A DNA stretch of 64,000 bases from assembly GCA_947474705.1 (NCBI GenBank), contig CANJJS010000006.1:49306-113305 (forward strand). Reading direction: 5' to 3'. Positions 52,167 through 60,267 of this stretch are shown here, in pieces. The notes below the pieces were generated by a model. The model did not search any database. It saw only the letters and a program-made list of their open reading frames with translations, and was not told where the DNA came from. The first letter of the stretch is position 1. Each line of letters begins with the position of its first letter. The position numbers and the translations under genes were made by a program. This DNA is from Acetobacteraceae bacterium. GTDB lineage: Bacteria > Pseudomonadota > Alphaproteobacteria > Acetobacterales > Acetobacteraceae.

Positions 52167-53675
52167 ATGCCGCGTATCGCGCTTTCTCCCTCACGCCCGG
52201 TGTTTCAACCCCGGCACGAGATTCACGTCACCGTCTCGATCCGGAACGAGGGCACGGCCGAAATCGTCCTGCCCAATCCCGCCGCGCTGCGCGCCAGTCC
52301 GGCCTGGCGGCTACAGCCCTGGTCCACGGACGGCCATGGCCGGGTTTTCGGGAACCAAATGGGATTCGCCCCACCCCCCGGACAACCCGAGAAACTGACG
52401 CTTCCGCCGGGCGCGGATTGGTCCGGCCCCGTATGGTTCGACCTTGGCGATCTCAACCCGATGGCGGGCGACTGGGCTTTATCGTTGCTACTGCCGCTGG
52501 ACGGCGAGGTCGTCGAGAGCCCGCCCTGCAAGATCAGTATCGCCGAATGGTCGGTTGCCGCCGGCGCGGCGGGCCACGGCGTCATGCCGGACGCGCTAAG
52601 CCGGGGCGACTCCCTTGTCCTGCAGGCGGGACCCGGACCCTACACGCTGTGCCGCATGCCGTGGATCGAGGACGACACGGACCGTACAGGCCCCAATATG
52701 GCGCCCGCCGTTCCGTTGCTGGAGGTCGCGGCTGACGCCACCGACCTCGCGGTGCCAACGATGGATGGCCCCTTCTGGATCGACCCGCTTCACTGGTGGA
52801 TCTGGCGCGAGGGCGCGAGCATTCACGCCGCCGACAATATCCTGCGGCGCCAGCGCCTGGACCTGCCGGAGCCGCCCGCCTGCTTGCTGCCGACGGTCCT
52901 GCGGCGGCCCCAGAGCGATCTCACGCTGGCGATCCTGGCGGCGGACCGGCTCGGCGCCAGTATCATCCACATGAGCCGCGATGCCAGTGTGCCGCCCTCG
53001 ATCGCCTCCAACATTTCCTTCCCCGGTCCCGCCGCGGCCGCCACGCTCAGCTACATTCCCGGCGGCGGTCCTCGCCTGACCGCGTATCTGACGGTGGACG
53101 GCGTGGCGGTCATCCAGTTGTGCGTCCCCGGCGAGGGGCGGCGGGAGGTAAAGGGGCCCAGGGCGGAGGCCATTCCGAACGGGGCGGTCGCGATCCACAC
53201 GGGGCCGGACGGTACGGTGTTCGCCGCCACTCTGGCGCGGGACGACGATGTTCTGCTGCTGCTGGAAGCCGAATTTCCCGCCGATCCGGACGATGCCCCG
53301 TCGGTCGCCGTGACCCGCCTCGACTGGCCGGAAGACCCGCCGGGGGTTCTGTTGTCCACTCCCTTCATCCCCGAAGGCTTCACGCTGGTTTACGGCGGGG
53401 AGCCCGAGGAACCTCCGGCGCCCGGCGACGATGACGACGACGAAGAGGCGACCGATGACGGGGAAGAGGCGGAGGACCCCTATTATCCTCCGCCCCCCCG
53501 CGGTCTCATCGAACTGGGAGACCGGCGTTTGCTGCGCCTCGACCCCGGCCGCTTCCTGCACTGGGTTGAGCTGGAAGGCGAACCGGTACGCCCCTTCGTC
53601 GCGATGCCAACAACGGAAGGCGGCGCTTTGTTGTGCGTCTCCCCGCTGCTCGGCCCGTTCATCGCCGAGCTCTGA
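52167..53675 (+). CDS. Unknown protein, first of two tandem paralogues in the cassette
   Basis: A 502-residue protein that I cannot assign. The first ~110 residues look like an Ig/beta-sandwich (HVTVSIRNEGTAEIVLPNPA, LPPGADWSGPVWFDLGDL). The rest is repetitive beta, possibly a propeller (WIDPLHWWIWREGASIHAAD, LTLAILAADRLGASIIHMSR, GAVAIHTGPDGTVFAATLAR). An acidic linker lies near 410-430 (GDDDDDEEATDDGEEAEDP). No signal peptide, membrane segment or catalytic motif is visible. It begins 16 nt after the metallopeptidase gene and shares segments with the next gene. Confidence 0.7.
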   Translation: MPRIALSPSRPVFQPRHEIHVTVSIRNEGTAEIVLPNPAALRASPAWRLQPWSTDGHGRVFGNQMGFAPPPGQPEKLTLPPGADWSGPVWFDLGDLNPMAGDWALSLLLPLDGEVVESPPCKISIAEWSVAAGAAGHGVMPDALSRGDSLVLQAGPGPYTLCRMPWIEDDTDRTGPNMAPAVPLLEVAADATDLAVPTMDGPFWIDPLHWWIWREGASIHAADNILRRQRLDLPEPPACLLPTVLRRPQSDLTLAILAADRLGASIIHMSRDASVPPSIASNISFPGPAAAATLSYIPGGGPRLTAYLTVDGVAVIQLCVPGEGRREVKGPRAEAIPNGAVAIHTGPDGTVFAATLARDDDVLLLLEAEFPADPDDAPSVAVTRLDWPEDPPGVLLSTPFIPEGFTLVYGGEPEEPPAPGDDDDDEEATDDGEEAEDPYYPPPPRGLIELGDRRLLRLDPGRFLHWVELEGEPVRPFVAMPTTEGGALLCVSPLLGPFIAEL

Positions 53676-53683
53676 GCGTGCTC

Positions 53684-54781
53684 ATGGCCCGGCGATCTTT
53701 GCTTGGGATGTTACAGTCTTTCGGTGGTCTGGCCGCCACGCCCATGGCGGGGACGGCGGCGTCTGGCCAGCCAGGCCGCGCGACGGCCCTGGCGGCGGGG
53801 TATGGACGGCCACGGCTCGGCGGGCAGATGGGTACGATCGCCTTCCTCGCCCCCGGTGCCGCGGGCCTCATGCTGTGGGTCACGCCGTTTACCGAACCCA
53901 AGGGGGATTCGGGCGGGGCGCCACCGCCCGCGGTACCCGTGTGTGCCGTTGGCGCCACCGCCCGCGACCCTCTGGTGCCCGTGCGGGACGGGCCTTTCCT
54001 GGGGGAGGCCTCGCGCTGGTTCGTTTGGCGCGAAGACCGGACGGTGAAGGCGGTGCATGACACCGGGGCCACCGCGGCCCTGACCCTGCCGGCACCGCCG
54101 GACCGCCTGTTGCGGCCGGCATTGCAGCGGATCGGCGGCGATGTGCGTGTTTTCGCTTTGGAAGCCGGACGGCGTTCCGTCGCATGTTTGACCGTTCCGC
54201 GCATGCCAGGCGGTATCGCGGCCGTCACCGGAACCATCGCGCTGCCGCGAGAGGCGGCTTCCGGCGCCGTGGGATTTGGTCCAACCGGCGAATGGCTGGC
54301 GATGTTGCTGCCGGACGCGGATGGCGTGACGTTGTTGCTCGCCCGGGTGGACGGTGCGTCCCCGCCGCGGGCCGTGCCGCTGAAAGGCTTGCGTTGCCCG
54401 CCGGACTTCGAACCGGCGATCGGTCCCGGCGCGAACCGGGAGACGCGTTTCGCGGTGCTGGGAGAGACCGGGGGCGTGCTGACCTTGGCCGAGGTCGTCA
54501 TCCCGGCGGATGGCGGCGCTCCCGTCGCGACGATGACACCGTTGGGGGTTCCCGTGTCATCCGGATGGTTCGGCGCCGTCGTGGCCGCGGCGGACGGGAC
54601 GCGCCTGGTGGCGTCCACCCCGCGGCGTTGGTACGCCAGCTCTGGGCGTGGTGCGATGCCGGCGGAGCATGCGTTCTCGGGCGCGGTCCCGGCCCGTCCC
54701 GTGACACTGGCGCCGACGGAGCAGGGGGCGCTGCTGCTGGTCAATGGCGGCGGCGCTGGCCCTCGGATGCTGCCGATCTGA
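53684..54781 (+). CDS. Unknown protein, second of two tandem paralogues in the cassette
   Basis: A 365-residue protein. The N-terminus MARRSLLGMLQSFGGLAATPMAG may be a Tat-like or Sec signal. The body parallels the upstream gene: VRDGPFLGEASRWFVWREDR against MDGPFWIDPLHWWIWREGAS, and LTLPAPPDRLLRPALQRIGG against LDLPEPPACLLPTVLRRPQS. It lacks the N-terminal sandwich and the acidic linker of its paralogue. A GTG two codons upstream is a possible start. It ends the five-gene run; the gap to it is 8 nt. Confidence 0.68.
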   Translation: MARRSLLGMLQSFGGLAATPMAGTAASGQPGRATALAAGYGRPRLGGQMGTIAFLAPGAAGLMLWVTPFTEPKGDSGGAPPPAVPVCAVGATARDPLVPVRDGPFLGEASRWFVWREDRTVKAVHDTGATAALTLPAPPDRLLRPALQRIGGDVRVFALEAGRRSVACLTVPRMPGGIAAVTGTIALPREAASGAVGFGPTGEWLAMLLPDADGVTLLLARVDGASPPRAVPLKGLRCPPDFEPAIGPGANRETRFAVLGETGGVLTLAEVVIPADGGAPVATMTPLGVPVSSGWFGAVVAAADGTRLVASTPRRWYASSGRGAMPAEHAFSGAVPARPVTLAPTEQGALLLVNGGGAGPRMLPI

Positions 54782-54800
54782 GGCGGAGTCAGCGCCGGCG

Positions 54801-55020
54801 GTGTCTCGGGATCGCCGGGAAGTAGACAGAGCGCGCGAGGTGCTGTTGACGCTGTCAGGCTGGACCAGCCCATGGATCGCGAAGCATTTGGCGTCCGAGA
54901 GCACACTGTCCGGCTTTGGCGCGCCGCTTTCGCCCGAGGCGGCATCGAGGCCTTGAAGGCGCGCATCGCCCCAGAGCGGGAACCGGTCGAAAGCACGGTG
55001 GCATCGCGCGTGGTCACGCC
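54801..55020 (+). pseudogene. Frameshifted N-terminal fragment of an IS630-type transposase
   Basis: In one frame VSRDRREVDRAREVLLTLSG, then WTSPWIAKHL, and in the next frame GVREHTVRLWRAAFARGGIE, then ALKARIAPERE. Together they read as the helix-turn-helix N-terminus of IS630 family transposases (IAxxLGVxxxTVRxWRxxF). Restoring one G in the TTGGCG at about 54887-54892 joins the two into IAKHLGVREHTVRLWR. The catalytic DDE part and terminal repeats are not seen, so it is a remnant. The rest of the 517-nt gap up to the next gene shows no gene. Confidence 0.65.
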
Positions 55021-55298
55021 ATTGCCTGAAGCGCCGGTGGCCGACGGAAGGAACCGGACGATCGCCGTCTCGCCGGGCCGGTGCCGACGCGGTCTGGTCC
55101 CGTCCGGGTGCCGCGGCTTTGGGACGGCGGGGCGGGAGAAGCCGTCCACCCGATGCCGTCCGGTTTTTTCGCGTGGGAAGCGGTGAGAGTGCGCAACGCC
55201 TTGGCGAATTTGGCGCGGCACGTGGCATTCGTGCAACCGTGGGTTGTCAATCCAGGCCGGCGAAGCGTATCCTCGCCCCGGGAAAAAAGGAGTTCAAA

Positions 55299-55676
55299 AT
55301 GGATCTGCACGGCAAAAAGTCCGGCGGGTCGTTCGGCGTCCTGACGGAGGCGGAGATACAGGCGCTTCTGATCGAGCATGTCGGGGGACGTCTGACCAAA
55401 GACGACAAGGACGCGTTGCTGCGGCTCGCGAGCGCGTTCATTTCGCATAACGGTGTCGCGGGACCTGGGAGCGGCGCGATCTCCGAATGGAAATATCACG
55501 GCCACACGGTGTTCCACCGGACCTCATTGGGCGGTGCCTACACGCTGTTCTTCTATTGTGCCACGGAAGGCACGCAGATCGGCGGTATCTGCGGGATCGG
55601 GACGCATTTGACGAGCGACAAATATACCATGATCTGGCGCAAACATAATTGGGGCGCGCCGGTGGTGAACATCTGA
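55299..55676 (+). CDS. Unknown small protein after the cassette
   Basis: A 125-residue protein with a strong AAGGAG before its ATG. It is not recognised. MDLHGKKSGGSFGVLTEAEI leads into a helix (LLIEHVGGRLTKDDKDALLR), followed by a beta-rich part (GAISEWKYHGHTVFHRTSLG, AYTLFFYCATEGTQIGGICG) and an ending MIWRKHNWGAPVVNI. No signal peptide. The size, isolation and place behind the cassette and IS remnant suggest an accessory or immunity-like gene, but this is inference. Confidence 0.6.
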   Translation: MDLHGKKSGGSFGVLTEAEIQALLIEHVGGRLTKDDKDALLRLASAFISHNGVAGPGSGAISEWKYHGHTVFHRTSLGGAYTLFFYCATEGTQIGGICGIGTHLTSDKYTMIWRKHNWGAPVVNI

Positions 55677-55779
55677 CGCGATCCTGGCGCCGCCTTTGGC
55701 CGCTTCGCCGGGTTGGATGGAAGCATGGTCTGGGGCGGGCCGTCCGGGTTGGAGAACGGCCCGCGTGTTCGATGGAGGG

Positions 55780-56427
55780 TTACCGCCCGCCCATGCGCCG
55801 CATCATCAGCTCGTCGGCCGTTTTTTTCTGCGCGGGGGTCAGGACCGCGTAGAGTGCCCGGCCGGCGGCGGCCGAGGCTTTCATTGTTTCCAGCCGCGCG
55901 GTCATCGCCGCGATGGCGGCGTCGGCGCGGTCGGGCGCCGATTGTGGCGGGCCGCTGGCCATGTGTTTTTCCATGGCGGCTTTCATGGCCGTGGCACCGT
56001 CTCGCATGGCTTTGGCGTAGGCCTCCCATTGCGCGGTCTGGGGTTCGGCGATGGCGAGTTCGGCTTTCAGGAAGGCAATGCGTCCTTCGATGTGGTGCCA
56101 GGGCATGGCGTCCATGTGGCCGGCGTGCATTCCGCCGCCCATGGCGTGACCACCCATGGCGTGACCACCCATGGCGTGACCACCTATGGCGTGACCACCC
56201 ATGGCGTGCCCACCCATGCCGGGGCCGCCCATGGCATGACCACCCATGCCCGGTGCCGCCATTCCGGGCCCACCCGTGCCCGGTGCGGCCATGCCGGGCG
56301 CACCCATTCCGGGGGCGCCGGGCCGCGCCGGGCCAGGTCCCGCCGCCGGGGCCGGCTGTGCCTGTGCGAAAGAGACACCGGTCAGGAGCGCGATCGTTCC
56401 CGCCGCAAGCCATTTTGTCGCCGTCAT
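55780..56427 (-). CDS. Periplasmic Met/His-rich LTxxQ (Spy/CpxP-like) copper-associated protein
   Basis: A 215-residue protein. The signal peptide ends FAQAQ, after MTATKWLAAGTIALLTGVS. A proline/glycine-rich stretch is followed by a Met/His repeat (units such as MGGHA and MGGPG, about residues 40-100) that could bind copper. The helical end carries the LTPAQKKTADELM motif of Spy/CpxP-like sensors or chaperones. It is the last gene of the copper operon, 71 nt after copB, and its ATG follows GGAGG. Repeat number is likely to vary between strains because the coding DNA is tandemly repeated. Confidence 0.82.
   Translation of the reverse strand: MTATKWLAAGTIALLTGVSFAQAQPAPAAGPGPARPGAPGMGAPGMAAPGTGGPGMAAPGMGGHAMGGPGMGGHAMGGHAIGGHAMGGHAMGGHAMGGGMHAGHMDAMPWHHIEGRIAFLKAELAIAEPQTAQWEAYAKAMRDGATAMKAAMEKHMASGPPQSAPDRADAAIAAMTARLETMKASAAAGRALYAVLTPAQKKTADELMMRRMGGR
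56140..56214. repeat. 15-bp tandem repeat coding for MGGHA units
   Basis: Five tandem units of CATGGCGTGACCACC or one-base variants (a TATGG unit and a GCCCACC unit), with further degenerate copies downstream to about 56300. The period is a multiple of 3. Confidence 0.9.
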
Positions 56428-56498
56428 TGTTACCTCCAAAAGAGAACCATGGTGTCTCGCCGGTGCCGGGCGCGTGGTTTCGCGCATGGCAGGGGCCA

Positions 56499-57230
56499 TC
56501 AGAAGCGGGCCGATAGTCCGAACAGAACGCGCGCGGCGCCTGGTTTTTCGCCGTCGCGGCGTGCCAGACGGGCTGTTTCCCCGAGCTTTTCGGCGTAAGA
56601 AACGCCGATATACGGTGCGAATTTCCGTGAAAATTCGTAACGTAACCGCAACCCCGCCTCGATGTCGGCGATGCCTGGCCCGATCCGCCGGCCAGGATCG
56701 CCTTTACTGTAGATGTTGGTCTCCACGTCCGTTTGCAAGATCAGATGTTCCGACAGCGGAAGTTCGTACGACAGCGCCACGCGCGCCGCGGCGTGGCCCG
56801 CGTCGCTGAAATACGCGGCCACTTCGTAGCCCACGAACATCGGCGCGGTGCCGTGCGCGCCCAGAGCCGCCCATTGCCGGCCGGTCCGCGAGTCAAGGTC
56901 GGCGCGCAGCCCGGCCTGGAGATCGGCCCATGCGGAGATCGCGCGGGAGTAGAGGAGTTCGTGCCGGCCGTCCTCGATCCGGCCGTTGTGTTCGCGGACG
57001 CCTTCTGTTTTCAGCCAGATCCGATCCACGCTGGTGCCGAACCATGCCTGTCCTTGCCAGCGGAGATCGGGTTGGCGCGACCCCAGACGGTTTTCCAGCC
57101 GCTCCAGCCCGGCGCCGGCGAACAGCGCCGTTTCGGCCATGGGCGGCATGGCGGTATCGCCGTGTGCCGCGTGTTGGGCATGGGCCGTGGAGATCGCCGC
57201 CAAGGCGAGGAATGGGAGGGCGATTTTCAT
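56499..57230 (-). CDS. copB: Copper resistance outer-membrane protein CopB
   Basis: A 243-residue CopB-type protein. The signal peptide ends STAHAQ, from MKIALPFLALAAISTAHA. HAAHGDTAMPPM is a metal-rich start. Characteristic segments follow: LRWQGQAWFGTSVDRIWLKT, then GRHELLYSRAISAWADLQAG, and the closing strand AARVLFGLSARF, as in an outer-membrane barrel. Its ATG overlaps the copA stop by 4 nt. It probably sequesters or exports copper from the periplasm with CopA. Confidence 0.92.
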   Translation of the reverse strand: MKIALPFLALAAISTAHAQHAAHGDTAMPPMAETALFAGAGLERLENRLGSRQPDLRWQGQAWFGTSVDRIWLKTEGVREHNGRIEDGRHELLYSRAISAWADLQAGLRADLDSRTGRQWAALGAHGTAPMFVGYEVAAYFSDAGHAAARVALSYELPLSEHLILQTDVETNIYSKGDPGRRIGPGIADIEAGLRLRYEFSRKFAPYIGVSYAEKLGETARLARRDGEKPGAARVLFGLSARF

Positions 57231-58861
57231 GACACGCGGACCTCGCGGAACATGCCGAGGTCCATGTGAAACATGAAGTGGCAGTGAAATGCCCAGCGTC
57301 CCGGTTCGTCGGCGGTGACGAGGAAAGAGAGGCGCTCGGCGGGTTTGACGAGGATCGTGTGTTTGAAGGGGCGTTCCGCGGCGGCGCCGTTTTCTACTTC
57401 GCTCCAGAGGCCATGGAGGTGAATGGGGTGTTCCATCATCGTGTCGTTGATCAGGACGAAGCGGACTCGTTCGTCGCGCTGTAACGGGATCGGCTCCGAC
57501 GCGGAGAATGCTTTGCCGTCGAAACCCCAGATGTAGCGATCCATGTTGCCGGTCAGATGGAGGACGATGTCGCGCGACGGGGGGCGGCGGTCCGCGCCGG
57601 GCCGGATCGCGCGCAACTGGCTGTATGTCAGGACGCGGCGGCCATTGTTTTCGAGGCCGGTGCCGGGTTCCGCGGTGCGATCCATGGGCATCGCCGCGAC
57701 GTTGTCGACCGACACGCCCAAAGCGGGCGCGCCGGGTGGGGGCGCGCCGTGGTCCATCGCCATTCCGCCGTGGTTCATGCCCATGTCCGCCATGGTCCGG
57801 CGCGGGCGCGGGTCCATTGGCGGTATGTCTGGCGTCATGCCGGCGCGCGGGGCGAGGCAACCGAGCGCGTAGCCGCCGCGGTCCAATGCCTGGGCGAAGA
57901 TCGCGTAGGCCCGGTCCGCGCCGGGCCGCACCAGGACGTCGTAGGTTTCGCCCGGACCGAGGCGGATTTCGTCGATGGCGACGGGTTGGATGTCGTTGCC
58001 GTCGGCCTGAACGACGGTCATGGGCAGGCCGGGGAGGCGCAGGTCGAAGATGGTCATCGCGGAGGCGTTGATCAGCCGCAGGCGAATGCGCTCGCCGGGC
58101 CGGAACAAGGCGGTCCACCCGGCGCCGGGCGGATGGCCGTTCATCAGGTAGGTATAGGTGGCGGCGGTGACGTCCAGGAGATCGTGGGGACTCATGCGCA
58201 TCGCCCCCCAGGCGGCGCGGTCCGCGATCGCGGCGGACAGGCCCATGCGGCGCGCGTCGGCGATGAAGGCGGCGGCGGTGCGCGGGTCCCGGTTGTAGTA
58301 ATCGCCTCGGGTTTTGAGGTTGGCGAGGACGGCTTCGGGCGTTTCGTCGGTCCAATCGGAGAGGAGGACGACGTAGTCGCGCGCGAAGGTCTGCCGGTAA
58401 CCGGCGGCGGGATCGACGACGATCGCGCCGTAGAGGCCGGATTGTTCCTGGAAGCCGGAATGCGAGTGATACCAGTAGGTGCCGGCCTGGCGCAGGGGGA
58501 ATCGGTAGGTGAAGGTTTCGCCGGGCGCGATCGGGCGGAAGCCAAACCCAGGGACTCCGTCCATGGCGAGCGGCACGCGCAGACCGTGCCAATGGAGCGA
58601 GGTGGGAACATCCAGGCGGTTCGTCACGGGGACCGAGACGGTCTCGCCTTCGCGCCAGCGCAGGATCGGCGCGGGGACGCCGCCGTTGATCCCCACGCCC
58701 ATGCGGGGGCGGCCGGTGACGTTCATCGGCACTGGCTCGATCCGCAGCGGTGTTTCGGGCCCGCTGAGAACGGTGGCGGCGCGCGCCGTCGCGAATGGCG
58801 AAGCGGCGGCACCGGCCAGGAACAGGCGCCGTCCGGGCGGGTGGCGGGGTTGGGGGGTCAT
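57227..58861 (-). CDS. copA: Multicopper oxidase CopA
   Basis: A 544-residue periplasmic copper oxidase exported by Tat (GRRLFLAGAAA in the leader). All four copper-ligand clusters are visible: LHWHGLRVP, YWYHSHSGFQEQSG, MEHPIHLHGLWSE and FHCHFMFHMDLGMF, the last two holding the type 1 and trinuclear ligands. A methionine-histidine-rich loop (MADMGMNHGGMAMDHGAPP) is typical of CopA and binds Cu(I). It follows the CusF-like gene with a 4-nt overlap and runs into copB. Confidence 0.95.
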   Translation of the reverse strand: MTPQPRHPPGRRLFLAGAAASPFATARAATVLSGPETPLRIEPVPMNVTGRPRMGVGINGGVPAPILRWREGETVSVPVTNRLDVPTSLHWHGLRVPLAMDGVPGFGFRPIAPGETFTYRFPLRQAGTYWYHSHSGFQEQSGLYGAIVVDPAAGYRQTFARDYVVLLSDWTDETPEAVLANLKTRGDYYNRDPRTAAAFIADARRMGLSAAIADRAAWGAMRMSPHDLLDVTAATYTYLMNGHPPGAGWTALFRPGERIRLRLINASAMTIFDLRLPGLPMTVVQADGNDIQPVAIDEIRLGPGETYDVLVRPGADRAYAIFAQALDRGGYALGCLAPRAGMTPDIPPMDPRPRRTMADMGMNHGGMAMDHGAPPPGAPALGVSVDNVAAMPMDRTAEPGTGLENNGRRVLTYSQLRAIRPGADRRPPSRDIVLHLTGNMDRYIWGFDGKAFSASEPIPLQRDERVRFVLINDTMMEHPIHLHGLWSEVENGAAAERPFKHTILVKPAERLSFLVTADEPGRWAFHCHFMFHMDLGMFREVRVS

Positions 58862-59340
58862 CGCGCCTGTCCGGGTGGGAGGATCGCCTTGATTTCGTAC
58901 ATGCCCGCCTTGTCTTTGCCGATCCGGAGCGTGACCTTGCCGCCGGGGGTGGTCTTGGTCAGGTCCACGCCGGGCGCGACGGGGAAATCCATGGTCATGG
59001 GTGGCCAGCCGATCGCGGGGATGGGGCCGTGGGTCACGTTGGCTCTGCGGCGCGCGGGATCGACGGTGTTGATGGTTGCCTCGGTCAGCGCGCCGTCGTG
59101 GCCGTCATGGGCGCGTTGGACGTCTGGGCTGGCGGCTGGGGCCGCGTGCGCGGCGTAGGCGGGTTTCGCCGACGCTGGCAGCGCACGGGCCGGGGCGCGG
59201 TCGGATGCGCCGAGGTCGGGGGCCAGCGGGACCTCGCCACGCAGGGCGCCGGTTCCAATGGCGGGCGCGGGATTCGCGCAGCCGGTCAAAACGGCCAGCC
59301 CGAGTCCGGCCGCCGCGTCACGAAAACGAATGCGTGTCAT
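58858..59340 (-). CDS. CusF-like copper-binding lipoprotein
   Basis: A 160-residue protein with a lipoprotein signal: MTRIRFRDAAAGLGLAVLTG then Cys (LTGC lipobox). A long low-complexity linker is followed by a C-terminal CusF/CopK-type beta-barrel: TVDPARRRANVTHGPIPAIG with WPPMTMDFPV, the latter giving the Trp and Met pair typical of Cu(I) capping in CusF. It would shuttle copper in the periplasm. The ATG was chosen for its GGAG and because it starts the lipoprotein signal. It overlaps copA by 4 nt. Confidence 0.85.
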   Translation of the reverse strand: MTRIRFRDAAAGLGLAVLTGCANPAPAIGTGALRGEVPLAPDLGASDRAPARALPASAKPAYAAHAAPAASPDVQRAHDGHDGALTEATINTVDPARRRANVTHGPIPAIGWPPMTMDFPVAPGVDLTKTTPGGKVTLRIGKDKAGMYEIKAILPPGQAR

Positions 59341-59476
59341 CGCGTTTTTCTCCTCGTGTTCCCAACGCCGCGCGGGGGCGGCCGGGGGGAACGGTCGTTG
59401 GCAATTCAAACAATCTTGGGAGATCGCGGCGCGCGCGGCTCCTCGTTCCCGGGCGCGAGGCGCGGCCGGGCGGTTG

Positions 59477-59806
59477 TCAGATCGCGGTTCGAGGTGGCGC
59501 GGGTTCGGGGAGAATGGCGCGGCCGGTCAGCACGGGGGCGCCGGTCCAGTATACCACCGGCGCGATGCGGATGGCGGGGGAGGGGGCGGGCTGACTTAAC
59601 GGCGGGATCGGCGCGACGAAGCAGGCGAGGCAACAGCCCAGGAGTTGTGGGTCGCGGCCGGTGGCCGGGGGATGCTTCGTGTCGTTGTGGCCGGAATGGC
59701 AGGGGATGTCAGGCGGTAGCGCGCGGGCATGTGCCGGGTTCGCGGGGCCGGTCTGAAAACCGGTCACCGCCAACAGGATCGCGATCAGGCGGAACCATGC
59801 GCGCAT
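59477..59806 (-). CDS. Small exported cysteine-rich protein (DUF2946-like), head of the copper operon
   Basis: A 109-residue protein with a signal peptide (MRAWFRLIAILLAVTGFQTG) and a CHSGH and GCCLACF cysteine/histidine pair that resembles the short DUF2946-type proteins of copper loci. The tail is proline-rich. It starts the minus-strand run of five copper genes and lies 136 nt upstream of the CusF-like gene. Function is unknown; a metal-binding role is inferred from its place and residues. Confidence 0.65.
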   Translation of the reverse strand: MRAWFRLIAILLAVTGFQTGPANPAHARALPPDIPCHSGHNDTKHPPATGRDPQLLGCCLACFVAPIPPLSQPAPSPAIRIAPVVYWTGAPVLTGRAILPEPAPPRTAI

Positions 59807-59924
59807 GCCGGGTATTTGGTCACGGAGTCTGTTTGGCGCAAGTGGTTCCTGGGGGTGTTGTAGCTCGCGGACAAACGGTGGGGCGCCGCTTCATGTCAGG
59901 GCACCGCCTGCCATGGCGTTGGAT

Positions 59925-60094
59925 TTATACCAGCGCCCCAAAAGATTGACCTACGACACGCCGCCCTTCGTCATGGCCCGGCTCGATCGGGCCACCGGAA
60001 GTGCCAGAAAAGCGGATTCGTGCCGCCCCCGGTCCCCGATCGAGTCGGGGATGACGAGAGGGGAGAGAGGCAATCTATTCCGCCGCTGGTATTA
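59925..60094. repeat. MITE-like element with imperfect terminal inverted repeats
   Basis: The left end TTATACCAGCG...AAAGATTG and the right end (read inverted) TAATACCAGCG...ATAGATTG match at 19 of 24 positions. The interior holds CGTCATGGCCCGGCTCGATC and GGTCCCCGATCGAGTCGGGG. The left end recurs at 8459. A second, inverted partial module (CCCGCTCGGGCCGTGCCATG) lies at about 60138-60170. No gene is seen in the 461-nt gap that contains these. Confidence 0.6.
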
Positions 60095-60222
60095 GAGTGC
60101 CGGCGCGGCTTCTTCGCGTTTGGGGCCGCCCGTGCCGCGCCCGGTGGCCCGCTCGGGCCGTGCCATGACGGTCGAGAGGTCCGTATTTTCGTTCAAGCGA
60201 TTGGCCCGTGAAGGGGACGGTA

Positions 60223-60252
60223 CGCGGCCCGCCGGAGCATGGGCGGGCCGCG
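60223..60252 (-). terminator. Stem-loop after the LivJ-type gene
   Basis: CGCGGCCCGCC and GGCGGGCCGCG form a perfect 11-bp stem with an 8-nt loop, 15 nt beyond the gene's stop. There is no T-tract. Confidence 0.55.
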
Positions 60253-60267
60253 ATTGAGGCTTTCGGT

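Noticed and set aside
47539..55298. Tyrosine-recombinase genomic island inserted at tRNA-Lys
   Set aside because: No integrase gene and no second copy of the tRNA 3' end were found in the window. The tRNA neighbourhood is noted but not proof.
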